64,000 bases of DNA from Streptococcus parasanguinis (GTDB lineage: Bacteria; Bacillota; Bacilli; Lactobacillales; Streptococcaceae): contig NZ_JAHDAC010000001.1 of NCBI RefSeq assembly GCF_018499505.1, forward strand, positions 248,001-312,000. The letters are read 5' to 3'. Position numbers and translations under genes: made by a program. The notes below the pieces were generated by a model. It worked only from the letters and a program-made list of their open reading frames with translations, had not been told where the DNA came from and searched no databases. Positions 8,482-17,585 of this stretch are shown piece after piece. Position 1 is the stretch's first letter; every line of letters starts with the position of its first letter.

Positions 8482-9285
8482 ATGGCAACATTATTATCAA
8501 TTGAAGGTATTCATAAGACATTTGAAGCAGGAACAGTCAATGAAAACCATGTCTTAAAAGGCTTGGATCTACAAGTAGAAGAAGGGGACTTCATTTCGGT
8601 TATCGGTGGAAATGGAGCTGGGAAATCAACCTTGATGAACATCTTGGCAGGAAATCTAGTCGTGGATGAAGGGGATATCTTGCTAGAAGGTAACTCCATC
8701 AAAAATACGAGTGTTCGTAAGCGTGCGAAAGATATTGCGCGTGTCTTCCAAGATCCTAAAATGGGGACAGCTTCTCGTTTGACCATTGAAGAAAATATGG
8801 CTATTGCCCAACGTCGGGGGAAATCTCGTGGTTTGAGTTGGGGAGTTCGGGAGAAAGACCGTGAATTATTCCGTGAAGCCTTGAAGGAACTGAATATCGG
8901 TTTAGAGAACCGTCTCAAAGTCGATACCCAATATTTGTCTGGTGGGCAACGTCAAGCTTTGACCTTGGTCATGGCAGCCTTGGTCAAACCCAAACTCTTG
9001 CTTCTGGATGAACATACCGCAGCGCTCGATCCTAAGACCAGTGAAATGGTCATGGAATTGACACAAAAGATCGTGGAAAGCCATGATTTGACAACCTTGA
9101 TGATTACGCATGATATGAACCATGCCATTGAATACGGCAACCGCTTGATCATGCTCTACCAAGGCAAGATCGTTGTCGACGTCAAAGGAGAAGAAAAGAA
9201 AAACCTAACGGTTGAAGATTTAATGCGCCTCTTCCAACAAAACAGTGGTGAAACCCTGGTGAGTGATGAATTGGTATTAGGATAA
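8482..9285 (+). CDS. ABC transporter ATP-binding protein (TrpZ-like)
   Basis: A 267-residue ATPase. Walker A is GGNGAGKST near residues 46-54, the signature is YLSGGQRQA near 152-160, and Walker B is LLLLDEHTAALD with a histidine where many ABC proteins have proline; the switch histidine is in MITHDMNHA. This E-H-T-A form is typical of the TrpZ/YufO-like subgroup. It completes the operon. Repeat R1 copy 2 begins 3 nt after the stop and its first hairpin may end transcription. Confidence 0.85.
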   Translation: MATLLSIEGIHKTFEAGTVNENHVLKGLDLQVEEGDFISVIGGNGAGKSTLMNILAGNLVVDEGDILLEGNSIKNTSVRKRAKDIARVFQDPKMGTASRLTIEENMAIAQRRGKSRGLSWGVREKDRELFREALKELNIGLENRLKVDTQYLSGGQRQALTLVMAALVKPKLLLLDEHTAALDPKTSEMVMELTQKIVESHDLTTLMITHDMNHAIEYGNRLIMLYQGKIVVDVKGEEKKNLTVEDLMRLFQQNSGETLVSDELVLG

Positions 9286-9288
9286 AAT

Positions 9289-9462
9289 GAGAGTGGGACA
9301 GAAATCGGTAATTCGTTAGAATTCGATTTCGTCGTCCCACCTCCGCACAGTTGAGTAGGGCTGTAAAAGCTGATGAAATCAGCGTAGAGAGCCCACTCAA
9401 CCACTGCGTCTTGCTCGACAATCCAAAAATAATTGAGAGGCTAGGACTTTTGCCCCAGCCTC
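9289..9462 (-). repeat. R1 dispersed repeat, copy 2 (inverted)
   Basis: A reverse-complement copy of the R1 element, 174 nt, between the ABC operon and the treR remnant. It begins GAGAGTGGGACAGAAATCGG and ends CCCCAGCCTC. The terminal hairpin has decayed relative to the other copies (GCCCCAGCCTCC in place of GTCCCAGCCTCT), so the left-end stem is weaker. Confidence 0.9.
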
Positions 9463-9464
9463 CT

Positions 9465-10074
9465 TTATTTCCTCCGCTCTGCATAGTCGACAAAATGAAA
9501 CTTGTCTAATTTGTGTCGGCTTTCGGTGAATTGGAATTGCCGTCCGTCTGCTAGGTGAACTTGGGAACGAACCGTTACCACGTGTTGGTCTTTTCCAAGA
9601 TCCAGTAAGATTTTGTCGCGGTTATCGATTGGTGAAATCAAGATTTCTTTTTTTGCATAGCTAATCTGCAATTTCAAGTCTTCTTCTATATATGGTAGAT
9701 AGAGTGCTGGGCAATTTCCTTGGTCAGGCCAGTGATCAGCTCTCTGTCTAGGTAATCAATATCTAAGACAGAAGCGACACCATTCACCACCCGTTGCCGG
9801 GTTACTTTCCAAACCAATCGGTGAAGGGGGAAACCTGTCTTTTTAGCGCCTTTTTCATCGATACTGATTTTTTCCAAACGAATGACATTGGTTTCTGAGT
9901 GAAGACCAGATGCTTTGACGATTTCTTGGTAGCTGGTTAATTGGGAAACGGGGAAGTCAAAGTGTGCTTGCCTACAAATTTGCGATCCCATTCCTTGAAC
10001 AGTCTCGATAAAGCCTTCTTCCTGCAAGAGCTTGAGCGATTTACGGATGGTATCTCTACTGACCTGGTAGTGCC
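9465..10074 (-). pseudogene. treR: treR remnant (trehalose operon repressor, GntR family), truncated and frameshifted
   Basis: Read on the minus strand, the sequence starts inside the winged-helix domain (HYQVSRDTIRKSLKLLQEEG) and continues through the UTRA ligand domain (PVSQLTSYQEIVKASG, then VVNGVASVLDIDYLDRELITGLTKE). At about 9690 the frame breaks: SIYHI is followed by a stop. A second frame continues with YIEEDLKLQISYAKKEILISP to the stop at 9465. About 30 N-terminal residues, the start codon and the promoter are missing; the break joins directly to the treA remnant at 10074/10075. Intact TreR is about 236 residues and represses trehalose uptake genes. This copy cannot be functional. 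Confidence 0.85.
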
Positions 10075-10764
10075 CTTTTCTGGAACAACCATGATCAACC
10101 TCGTGCTCTTAATCGCTTTGTGGATATCAAGAACTTCCGCAATGAAGGAGCGACCATGCTGGCAGCTAGCATCCACTTGTCACGTGGAACTTCTTATATC
10201 TACATGGGCGAAGAGATCGGCATGATTGATCCAGACTATGATTCAATGGCAGATTATGTGGATGTTGAATCCATCAATGCTTACCAAATGCTCTTGGACC
10301 AAAGCAAGTCACCTGAGCAAGCCTTTAAGATTATCCAAGCTAAGTCCCGTGATAATTCTCGTACATCCATGCAATGGGATGCTTCTCTAAATGCAGGTTT
10401 TTCAACAGGTACGCCATGGTTGAAAGTTGGAAAGTCCTACAAAGACAACAACGTTGAAAAGGAAATGGACGGACCAATCTTCACCATCTATAAAGAATTG
10501 ATTCGCTTGCGCAAAGAAATGCGGATCATTTCAGAAGGAAGCTACTTGCCAGCATTGGAAGAGAGTGAGCAAGTCTACGCCTTTGAACGCCACTTAGATG
10601 GTCAAAAGCTCTTGGTACTCAATCATTTCTATGGAAGTAAAGTCGAAGTAGCGATTCCAAAAGACTACCAAACAGGGCGCGTGCTCTTGTTCAACTATGA
10701 TGATGTAGAGGTGGCTGAAAAAGTAATTCTGAAAGCTTATCAGACACTGGCGATTTTAGTTTAA
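10075..10764 (+). pseudogene. treA: treA/treC remnant (trehalose-6-phosphate hydrolase), N-terminus deleted
   Basis: The plus strand opens at the scar with LFWNNHDQPRALNRFVDIKN, the conserved late active-site region of GH13 trehalose-6-phosphate hydrolases, and runs 230 residues to a normal C-terminus (LKAYQTLAILV). Family members are about 540 residues, so roughly the first 310 are gone, including the catalytic nucleophile. There is no ribosome binding site; a GTG at 10120 is only a chance start. Together with the treR stump this is what remains of treR-treP-treA after one deletion that also removed the PTS transporter gene. A good terminator still follows. Confidence 0.88.
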
Positions 10765-10771
10765 GTATTTT

Positions 10772-10806
10772 ACACTTCGATCTTTTTGGCTCGAAGTGTT
10801 TTTTTG
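10772..10806 (+). terminator. Rho-independent terminator after the treA remnant
   Basis: ACACTTCGA (10772-10780) pairs with TCGAAGTGT (10791-10799), followed by seven T residues. Confidence 0.9.
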
Positions 10807-10889
10807 AAAAATATTTTTGAAAGCGCTTGAAAATACAAAATTATTCCCTTATAATAAAAGAGGAAAACTTTTTAGGAATGGAGAAACGC

Positions 10890-13200
10890 ATGAGAAAAAA
10901 CGGTAAAAAGATTCGCTTACTGGGAGTAGCCACCTTATTGGCTAGTCAGTTGGGGGTCTTTAGCAGTGCCCTCACGGTAGTTGCAGACGAGACCACAGCT
11001 TCGACTTCAGAGTCAGCGCTTGTGACGAACACTAGCAGCGAGGAAAGCTCGACAAATCATTCGACTTCCGCTACAACAACAACTACAGACGCTACGACGA
11101 GAGCTTCGAGTGATAAAGAAGAGACATCTAGCAGTTCCTCAGACGCTACTGAGGAGAAAACGGTTAAGGTCGGGGACATTCAAGGGGAATCGCAACGCTC
11201 TCCACTGGAAGGCCAAAAGGTAGCCACAAAAATGCAGTGGTGACTAAGACAGACCGCTATGTTTTTATGCCCAAGATATTGAGTCGGATGGGAATAGCCG
11301 TACTTCAGATGGGATTTATGTTGTTTCCAAATACAAGGTGAAAGTCGGTGACAAGGTGAAAATCACTAGTACCGTCAAGGAAGGCTATATGGAAGAGGTT
11401 ACCTTGGGAGCTGGGAAAACCTTTAAGGAACCAACGAATAGTTTAACGGTGACCATGCTGGTCGATGCTTGGATCACAAAAGATGGGACAGCCCCTCTTC
11501 CAGAAGCTGTGAATATCACTGCGGGCATGCCAGCAGATGTGAAGCCTAATCCGACGGCTTATGCTCCAGAAACCGATGCCCTCGATTATTGGGAAAGCCT
11601 GGAAGGAATGCTCACAGTGGTGAAGAAACCGCATGTCCTTGGTCCCCAGTACAAAGGAGATATCTATGTATTGGGAGAAGATTTCACAGGCCTTCCTTTA
11701 AACAATATTGGGGGTCTGAATCTACGGCCACATGCGCAAAATACAGCGACGATCCCGATTTATGTTGGAAATCAGTTTGCCGCAAAAGCCAAGGATTACT
11801 TTACAGAAGATGTGACAGGAGTGGTAACGTATCGAAATAGCTTCTATAAATTAGAGCCCACTCAACAGTTGACGGTCCAAGATGGTGGCTTGCAGCGTCA
11901 AGCAGCTCAAACGCAACCAAGTGAGGACAAGCTGACCATCGCTTCCTACAATATTGAAAATTTCTCGGCCAACAATGACAAAAATGAAACCCCAGAGGAT
12001 AAGGTGACGCTGATTGCCAATTCCTTTATCCATGAAATTCACAATCCAGACATCATTACTTTGATCGAAGTGCAGGACAATAATGGTAGTGTGGATGACG
12101 GAACGACCAGTGGTGTTGAAAGTGGACGCAAACTAGCCAATCGGATCAAGGAATTGGGTGGCAAGAGCTATGAGTATACGGAGGTTGCTCCAGTAGATGG
12201 CGCTGACGGAGGAAAGCCTGGTTCGAATATTCGTTTGGGAATCCTCTACAATCCAGAACGCGTGAGCTTAGCCAAAAAAGAGGCAGCAACTAGCAACGAG
12301 GCAGCGCAATTTGACAAGGGACACTTGGTTAAAAATCCAGCTCGGATTGCCCCAAATGACCCATCGTTTGATCATACTCGCAAGTCTTTAGCCGTTGAGT
12401 TTGAATTCAAAGGCCAACCAGTTGTGGTGATTGTTAATCATTTGAAATCAAAAATCGGAGATGATGCTATTTATGGGGCAAGCCAACCAGCAGTGGAACA
12501 TACCTTGCCAACGCGTGAAGCACAAGCCAATGTCATCCATCAATTTGTTCAAGAAGGCTTGAAGCAAAATCCGAAGACCACCTTTGTCTTGACGGGTGAT
12601 TTTAATGATTACGATTTCTCAACCACGGCCCAGATCCTTGCTGGCAACGAACTAACCAACTTAATGGCTCAACATGATGCAGGCGATCGCTATTCTTATT
12701 TCTACCGTGGAAGCAATCAAGTTTTGGATAACATTTTTATCTCAAACAACATGGCAGCTAAAGTAAGGTTTGAACCCGTCCATATCAATGCTTCCTTTAT
12801 GAAGGAACATGGTCGTGCATCAGACCATGATCCTGTCTTAGTCCAAATCGACTTTAGTGAAGCACAAACTCCAGGAACGTCGACGGATGATCAACAAGGG
12901 AATATAGGACAACCAACGGATCAAACCAGCCCTTCTTCATCGAATACAGGATCTCAATTAGTCCCTCATCAGTCTCAAGCAAATGAACAAAAGAGTTCAA
13001 CAGCTGAAAGCAAAGAGAAGGGCAAGAACGAAGATGAGAAGCAAGACGACAAGGAAGAGGCAACAACAGAAACCAAGACACCAGGTAAACGGAAAATCCT
13101 TCCATCTACTGGACAAGAAACAAGCTATTTAGCTCTTTTTGGAGTGGCAGTAGCTACGATGAGTCTTGTCTGGTATAAGAAGAAAAGGACTACTCACTAA
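10890..13200 (+). pseudogene. LPxTG-anchored extracellular nuclease (SWAN-like), two frameshifts
   Basis: This is a cell-wall nuclease of about 770 residues if the frame is repaired. The ATG at 10890 follows GGAG; a signal peptide is present (LLGVATLLASQLGVFSSALTVVADE), then a Ser/Thr-rich stretch, an OB-like region starting VKVGDIQGES, an endonuclease/exonuclease/phosphatase domain (IASYNIENFS, IVNHLKSK, LTGDFNDYDF, RASDHDPV) and a C-terminal LPSTG sorting signal with a hydrophobic segment and basic tail. Compared with the expected reading, one base is missing near 11220 and one near 11260, so translation stops at 11243. Such nucleases degrade DNA, including neutrophil traps. It is either a recent pseudogene or carries two sequence errors. 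Confidence 0.8.
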
Positions 13201-13223
13201 CGTGTTTTATAAGAAAGATCTAA

Positions 13224-13249
13224 AAAAGGAGTCGCTGGCTCCTTTTTTT
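13224..13249 (+). terminator. Rho-independent terminator after the nuclease gene
   Basis: GGAG/CTCC stem inside an A-run and a T-run. Confidence 0.8.
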
Positions 13250-13371
13250 CTCCTAAAATACAGGACAGATAGTCCCATATTGGAAACTGTACTAGGACAA
13301 TGAAAACTACTGAAAAGAACAGTTTCTTTTCAAAAAGAAGCTTAAACTCTTTAAAATAGATGGAATCGTGT

Positions 13372-13397
13372 TATAATGAAATCATAAAACGTTTTCA
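13372..13397 (+). promoter_or_regulatory. pflA -10 box and candidate cre site
   Basis: TATAAT lies at 13372-13377. A palindromic AAAACGTTTT with flanking TCA (13386-13397) sits at the expected start of transcription. Its right half fits the CcpA consensus and its left half has two mismatches. CcpA control of pyruvate formate-lyase genes is known in streptococci; this site is a candidate only. Confidence 0.4.
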
Positions 13398-13414
13398 AGA
13401 GAAGAGGTTCCTCA

Positions 13415-14209
13415 ATGGAAAATGAAACAGTTGACTATGGAAAAGTAACAGGAATGGTACACTCAACAGAAAGTTTTGGTGCAGTAGACGGGCCTGGGAT
13501 CCGCTTTATTGTCTTCCTTCAAGGCTGTCAAATGCGGTGTCAATACTGCCACAATCCAGATACTTGGGCAATGGAAACCAACAAGTCCCGTGAGCGGACG
13601 GTGGATGATGTCTTAGAAGAAGCCCTCCGTTATCGTGGATTTTGGGGCGAAAAAGGGGGAATCACTGTCAGTGGTGGAGAAGCCCTCTTGCAGATTGACT
13701 TTTTGATTGCACTTTTTACCAAGGCTCAAGAGTTGGGCATTCATTGTACTTTGGATACCTGTGCTCTTCCTTTCAGGAATACGCCTCGTTATTTGGAAAA
13801 ATTTGACCGCTTGATGGCAGTGACAGACTTGGTGCTTCTTGATATCAAGGAAATCAATGATGAACGACACAAAATTGTGACCAGCCATACCAATAAAACG
13901 ATTTTAGCTTGTGCCAAGTACTTATCTGATATTGGAAAACCAGTCTGGATTCGTCACGTTTTGGTTCCAGGTTTAACGGACCGAGATGATGATTTGATCG
14001 AGCTTGGAAAATTTGTTAAAACCCTAAAAAATGTCGATAAATTTGAGATCCTGCCATACCATACTATGGGGGAATTCAAATGGCGTGAATTGGGAATTCC
14101 GTACAAGTTGGAGGGTGTGAAACCACCGACAAAAGAACGGGTCCAAAATGCAAAAGATTTGATGGAAACAGAAAGTTACCAAGATTACCTGAAACGGGTC
14201 AAAGGATAA
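13415..14209 (+). CDS. pflA: Pyruvate formate-lyase activating enzyme
   Basis: A 264-residue radical-SAM enzyme that installs the glycyl radical on pyruvate formate-lyase, allowing mixed-acid fermentation without oxygen. The iron-sulfur motif is C38-x3-C42-x2-C45 (GCQMRCQYCHNPD). The SAM-binding GGE-like motif is in TVSGGEALLQ near residues 86-95, and the family-typical WIRHVLVPGLTD follows near 178-190. Length is normal. It has its own promoter and terminator. The pyruvate formate-lyase structural gene is not in the window. Confidence 0.95.
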   Translation: MENETVDYGKVTGMVHSTESFGAVDGPGIRFIVFLQGCQMRCQYCHNPDTWAMETNKSRERTVDDVLEEALRYRGFWGEKGGITVSGGEALLQIDFLIALFTKAQELGIHCTLDTCALPFRNTPRYLEKFDRLMAVTDLVLLDIKEINDERHKIVTSHTNKTILACAKYLSDIGKPVWIRHVLVPGLTDRDDDLIELGKFVKTLKNVDKFEILPYHTMGEFKWRELGIPYKLEGVKPPTKERVQNAKDLMETESYQDYLKRVKG

Positions 14210-14216
14210 AAACTAT

Positions 14217-14246
14217 AGACAGCTAGGCCTTCTAGCTGTCTTTTTC
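14217..14246 (+). terminator. Rho-independent terminator after pflA
   Basis: AGACAGCTAG pairs with CTAGCTGTCT (two copies of AGCTAG in inverted order), followed by five T residues. Confidence 0.9.
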
Positions 14247-14334
14247 TGATGAAATGCACAACTATTCCCTTTCTTTAAATGGCAAAACGTGCTAAAATAG
14301 AGTGAATCTATAAATGAAATAAAGAGGTAGAAAC

Positions 14335-15270
14335 ATGTCAAAAATTCTCGTTTTTGGTCACCAAAATCCTGACTCAGATGCTATCGGCTCATCTGTAGCT
14401 TTTGCTTATCTTGCAAAAGAAGCTTATGGTTTGGATACAGAAGCAGTGGCTCTTGGAACTCCAAATGAAGAAACAGCTTTCGTGTTGGACTATTTTGGTG
14501 TGGAAGCACCACGCGTCATCACATCCGCTAAAGCAGAAGGTGCAGAACAAGTCATCTTGACGGACCACAACGAATTCCAACAATCTGTTTCAGATATCGC
14601 TGAAGTAGAAGTATATGGTGTAGTGGATCACCACCGTGTGGCTAACTTCGAAACTGCCAGCCCACTTTACATGCGTTTGGAACCAGTAGGATCAGCATCT
14701 TCTATCGTTTACCGCATGTTCAAAGAACACGGTGTAGCAGTGCCAAAAGAATTGGCAGGTTTGATGCTTTCAGGTTTGATTTCAGATACCCTTCTTTTGA
14801 AATCTCCAACTACCCACCCATCTGATAAAGTCATTGCGCCTGAATTGGCTGAATTGGCTGGTGTCAACTTGGAAGAATACGGTCTTGCCATGCTCAAGGC
14901 TGGTACCAACTTGGCAAGCAAAACAGCAGAAGAATTGATCGACATCGATGCCAAGACTTTTGAATTGAACGGAAACAACGTTCGTGTGGCTCAAGTGAAC
15001 ACAGTTGATATTGCGGAAGTTTTGGAACGCCAAGCTGAAATCGAAGCAGCTATCCAAGCTGCCAATGCAGCTAACGGCTACTCTGACTTTGTTTTGATGA
15101 TTACAGACATCGTCAACTCAAACTCAGAAATTCTTGCCCTTGGTGCTAATATGGACAAGGTAGAAGCAGCTTTCAACTTCAAACTTGAAAACAATCATGC
15201 CTTCCTTCCAGGTGCCGTTTCACGTAAGAAACAAGTGGTTCCTCAATTGACTGAAAGCTTTAATGCATAA
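14335..15270 (+). CDS. ppaC: Manganese-dependent inorganic pyrophosphatase (family II)
   Basis: A 311-residue DHH-family pyrophosphatase that hydrolyses pyrophosphate to drive biosynthesis. Metal-binding residues are visible in [12 protein letters not shown] (H9, D13, D15) and in VVDHHRV near residue 98. The C-terminal DHHA2 domain ends with the substrate-binding [13 protein letters not shown], including the SRKKQ signature. Codon use is strongly biased, as expected for a highly expressed gene. It follows pflA in the same order I recall for other streptococci, but with an intervening terminator and its own promoter (TAAAAT near 14294). Confidence 0.95.
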   Translation: MSKILVFGHQNPDSDAIGSSVAFAYLAKEAYGLDTEAVALGTPNEETAFVLDYFGVEAPRVITSAKAEGAEQVILTDHNEFQQSVSDIAEVEVYGVVDHHRVANFETASPLYMRLEPVGSASSIVYRMFKEHGVAVPKELAGLMLSGLISDTLLLKSPTTHPSDKVIAPELAELAGVNLEEYGLAMLKAGTNLASKTAEELIDIDAKTFELNGNNVRVAQVNTVDIAEVLERQAEIEAAIQAANAANGYSDFVLMITDIVNSNSEILALGANMDKVEAAFNFKLENNHAFLPGAVSRKKQVVPQLTESFNA

Positions 15271-15293
15271 TGATAGGTGGGAAAACCATCGTT

Positions 15294-15318
15294 AAAAAGG
15301 AGTTTCGGCTCCTTTTTT
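15294..15318 (+). terminator. Rho-independent terminator after ppaC
   Basis: AAAGGAG/CTCCTTT hairpin with a T run. Confidence 0.85.
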
Positions 15319-15332
15319 GCTAGGAGAAGATC

Positions 15333-15845
15333 ATGTTAGAAACGGGCGATTTGATTTTTGTCAGTGAAAATACAGAAATGGGACAGGCTATTCAGGCCTC
15401 TACTGGCAACTATTGCCATGTAGCTATCTTTTTGGACGGATTCATTTATCATGCCACGGTAGAAGGTGGCGTCCTTGCCCAATCCCCTGAAGATTTCTTT
15501 GAAGACGGGAAAGTATATGACCTTTATCGCTACCCGAAAATCGATCTCAAAGAAGTCAAAAAGCGGGCAGAGAGTCTTTTAGGGGCTCCCTACAATGCTT
15601 CCTTTTACCCGGATGGAGATGGTTATTACTGTTCCCAGTTCATTGCTGAACTACTTCCTATTTTTGAGACCATTCCCATGAGGTTTGGGGAAGGAGAACA
15701 GGAGATTAGTCCGTTTTGGGAAGATTACTACAAGGAGCTTGGTCTAGCGGTTCCTTTAGATCAGCCCGGGACCAATCCTAGTCAGTTAGCCCAATCACCA
15801 CAGCTACAGTTTAAAGAAAGGTATTTGGAGGATTTGGATTCGTGA
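15333..15845 (+). CDS. YiiX/YebB-like NlpC/P60-superfamily cysteine hydrolase
   Basis: A 170-residue cytoplasmic protein with the circularly permuted papain-like layout of the YiiX family. It opens with LETGDLIFVSENTEMGQAI, with the histidine in NYCHVAIFLDG, and has a catalytic-type cysteine in GYYCSQFIAELL near residue 107-118. Relatives are amidases or peptidases acting on lipid- or peptide-linked substrates, but the substrate in streptococci is unknown. There is no signal peptide. The ATG at 15333 follows TAGGAGAAGATC, itself just after the ppaC terminator. A remnant of repeat R2 lies downstream. Confidence 0.75.
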   Translation: MLETGDLIFVSENTEMGQAIQASTGNYCHVAIFLDGFIYHATVEGGVLAQSPEDFFEDGKVYDLYRYPKIDLKEVKKRAESLLGAPYNASFYPDGDGYYCSQFIAELLPIFETIPMRFGEGEQEISPFWEDYYKELGLAVPLDQPGTNPSQLAQSPQLQFKERYLEDLDS

Positions 15846-15915
15846 AACAACAATCTGAATCTTTGATACAGTTTATAAGAGTTACATCAAACTAAAGAAA
15901 AATAATATTTTAATC

Positions 15916-15946
15916 CTTTCCTCACAGCGGAAAGTCTCGATATATT
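15916..15946 (+). repeat. R2 element, 3' remnant
   Basis: CTTTCCTCAC then AGCGGAAAGTCTCGATATAT matches the 3' end of the R2 elements (CTCAC, GGCGGAAAGTTTC, AATATATT at 33858-33883). The rest of the element is absent. The remnant sits 3' of a plus-strand gene in the same orientation as the full copies. The flanking 15846-15915 holds nothing else I can identify. Confidence 0.7.
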
Positions 15947-15980
15947 ATTTTCTGATTTTAAAAATATGTTCTACGTTCGA

Positions 15981-16009
15981 ATACAACTTGTAAAAGTTGT
16001 ATTTTTTTC
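15981..16009 (+). terminator. Rho-independent terminator
   Basis: ATACAACTT (15981-15989) pairs with AAGTTGTAT (15994-16002), followed by T residues. It separates the YiiX-like gene and R2 remnant from the MBL/TetR operon. Confidence 0.9.
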
Positions 16010-16052
16010 TAATATCCTCTGGATGTTTCTTGTTTAGACAGATAAAATATGA

Positions 16053-16089
16053 TATACTTCACAAAAAAACTAACCACTGATTAGTTTTT
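16053..16089 (+). promoter_or_regulatory. Promoter -10 and candidate TetR operator
   Basis: TATACT at 16053-16058 is followed at 16065-16089 by an inverted repeat, AAACTAA and TTAGTTT separated by 7 nt. It covers the likely transcription start of an operon whose second gene encodes a TetR-type repressor, so self-repression at this site is likely. Confidence 0.55.
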
Positions 16090-16115
16090 GCTGGAATTCA
16101 AAGGAGGAAGTAAAT

Positions 16116-16817
16116 ATGTCTTTCTTGTATCGTTTATTAACACGTACAAAACAAATCAGTCCACATATAAGAAAGTTTGAGTTCGAATTGGGTGTTTTTG
16201 TTGTCAGCATATGGCTAGTTGAATCATCTGGTCGCTTTTATGTGATTGATACGGGAATGCGAGGAATGGAGAAGTACGCTGCCCAGTTTTTACTCCCACA
16301 AAAAATCGAAGCAATTTTCCTGACCCATGGACATCCAGATCATATCAAAGGTTTGCCCTATCTTAGACAGTACTTTGGTAACATCCCTACTTTAATCAGT
16401 GAGAAGGAATTCCCCTATATTTCAGGCAAAGAGCCTTTTCCAAATAGAAAAGAGAAAGAAAAAGTCATTTTTGACCCGGCTACTTTTATAACTGTTGAAA
16501 GTCAAGAAGGTCAAGACTTGTTAAGTAGGGCAGGATTAAAACCCCTATTTTCTCCTGGGCATTCCCCTGGTCATGTTGTTTATTACCATGAAGAGGATCA
16601 AGTTTTAATCGCTGGAGATCTTTTCACAGCTACGAGAGGTGGAAAGTTGCGTCCACCAATGAAAGGATATACAGCAGATATGAGACAAGCTTTAGCCAGT
16701 GGTGAAAGAATTCTCAAGAGTTATCCGCAGGCACTTGTTAGTGTTTGTCATGGTAGTGAGGTAAAAGATGCAGTACGAGATTTTGAGGCATCGGATGGGT
16801 TTAAAGGGAGTTTGTAA
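16116..16817 (+). CDS. MBL-fold metallo-hydrolase
   Basis: A 233-residue metallo-beta-lactamase-fold enzyme. The metal-binding motif is THGHPDHIKG (HxHxDH) near residues 70-79, with further ligands in SPGHSPGHVVYY near 149-160, AGDLF near 171 and VCHGSE near 209. There is no signal peptide. The specific reaction cannot be read from sequence; candidates are thioester or lactone hydrolysis. It shares one base with the next start codon (TAATG), so it is translationally coupled to a TetR regulator that likely controls it. Confidence 0.85.
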   Translation: MSFLYRLLTRTKQISPHIRKFEFELGVFVVSIWLVESSGRFYVIDTGMRGMEKYAAQFLLPQKIEAIFLTHGHPDHIKGLPYLRQYFGNIPTLISEKEFPYISGKEPFPNRKEKEKVIFDPATFITVESQEGQDLLSRAGLKPLFSPGHSPGHVVYYHEEDQVLIAGDLFTATRGGKLRPPMKGYTADMRQALASGERILKSYPQALVSVCHGSEVKDAVRDFEASDGFKGSL

Positions 16818-17395
16818 TGGCAAAGGATACAAGGTCCAGAATTATCAGAGTAGCAGAGGAAATTTTCCGAAAAGAACCTTACCAGAAGGTGGGAATTAGG
16901 CAGATTGCTCAAGCTGCAGGATGTTCACATACAGCTATTTATCAGTATTTTAAAAAGAAAGAGGATATATTATATGCAGTAGCGGAAAAACCGTTAACTC
17001 ACCTCTATCATACTTGCTTAGAAATCAGTCATTCCAAGCAGAATGATAAGGAACGTCTGCTTCAAATCTGTCAAACATACGTGGATTTTGGGTTTAGAGA
17101 ACGTAATTTTTATGAATTATTGATTTTTTACCGTGGAGAGCATGAAGATTCAGGCGATTGTTCGCAACCGTTGATGCAATTGAGAATGAAAAGTTATCGT
17201 TTATTGGAAGAAGCTATTGATGTCTTTTTACCGAAAGACTTATCTGATGCAGAAGCGCTAAATATTCGTAGTGGAATCTTTATTTTTTTACATGGCTTAA
17301 TGAGTATCTACAGTCGGGACAATGAAGAATGTCCAGAACGCATTAAGCAACTATTGACTGATTTTATTTCTTTTAAAATAATAGAAATGAAATGA
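16817..17395 (+). CDS. TetR/AcrR family transcriptional regulator
   Basis: A 192-residue regulator. The N-terminal helix-turn-helix (residues about 8-52) reads IIRVAEEIFRKEPYQKVGIR, then QIAQAAGCSHTAIYQYFKKKEDIL, which is the classic TetR pattern. The C-terminal ligand-binding part is variable and ends with FLHGLMSIYS. It overlaps the MBL hydrolase gene by one base, so the two form an operon, and the inverted repeat at 16065-16089 is a fitting operator. The inducer may be a substrate or product of the hydrolase; this is inference. Confidence 0.85.
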   Translation: MAKDTRSRIIRVAEEIFRKEPYQKVGIRQIAQAAGCSHTAIYQYFKKKEDILYAVAEKPLTHLYHTCLEISHSKQNDKERLLQICQTYVDFGFRERNFYELLIFYRGEHEDSGDCSQPLMQLRMKSYRLLEEAIDVFLPKDLSDAEALNIRSGIFIFLHGLMSIYSRDNEECPERIKQLLTDFISFKIIEMK

Positions 17396-17585
17396 GTTGG
17401 AATAACTTATGGGGCTTCTACAGTAAACTTGGATTGAAAAGACTAAGTTCTTTTATTGCCTTATTTTCCCCTCTTGCCTGCCTATCCATAAATTGAAGAT
17501 TTTGTACTTTGGTATTGATTTCGCTTAAACTAATTTTTATGTTACAATAAGAACGAACCGATAAAACAGTAAACGAGACCTATTC

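Noticed and set aside
9941..10225. A plus-strand ORF spanning the tre scar
   Set aside because: It reads the antisense of treR then an out-of-frame part of treA; created by the deletion join.
10120..10764. A 214-residue GTG-started glucosidase-like gene
   Set aside because: It is the C-terminal part of treA; the GTG is an internal valine codon, there is no ribosome binding site, and the catalytic part is missing.
10814..10830. TTGAAAGCGCTTGAAA before the nuclease gene, and CTGAAAGCGTTTGAAA near 36511, as cre sites
   Set aside because: Both resemble the CcpA consensus in the centre but miss conserved outer positions; too weak to list.
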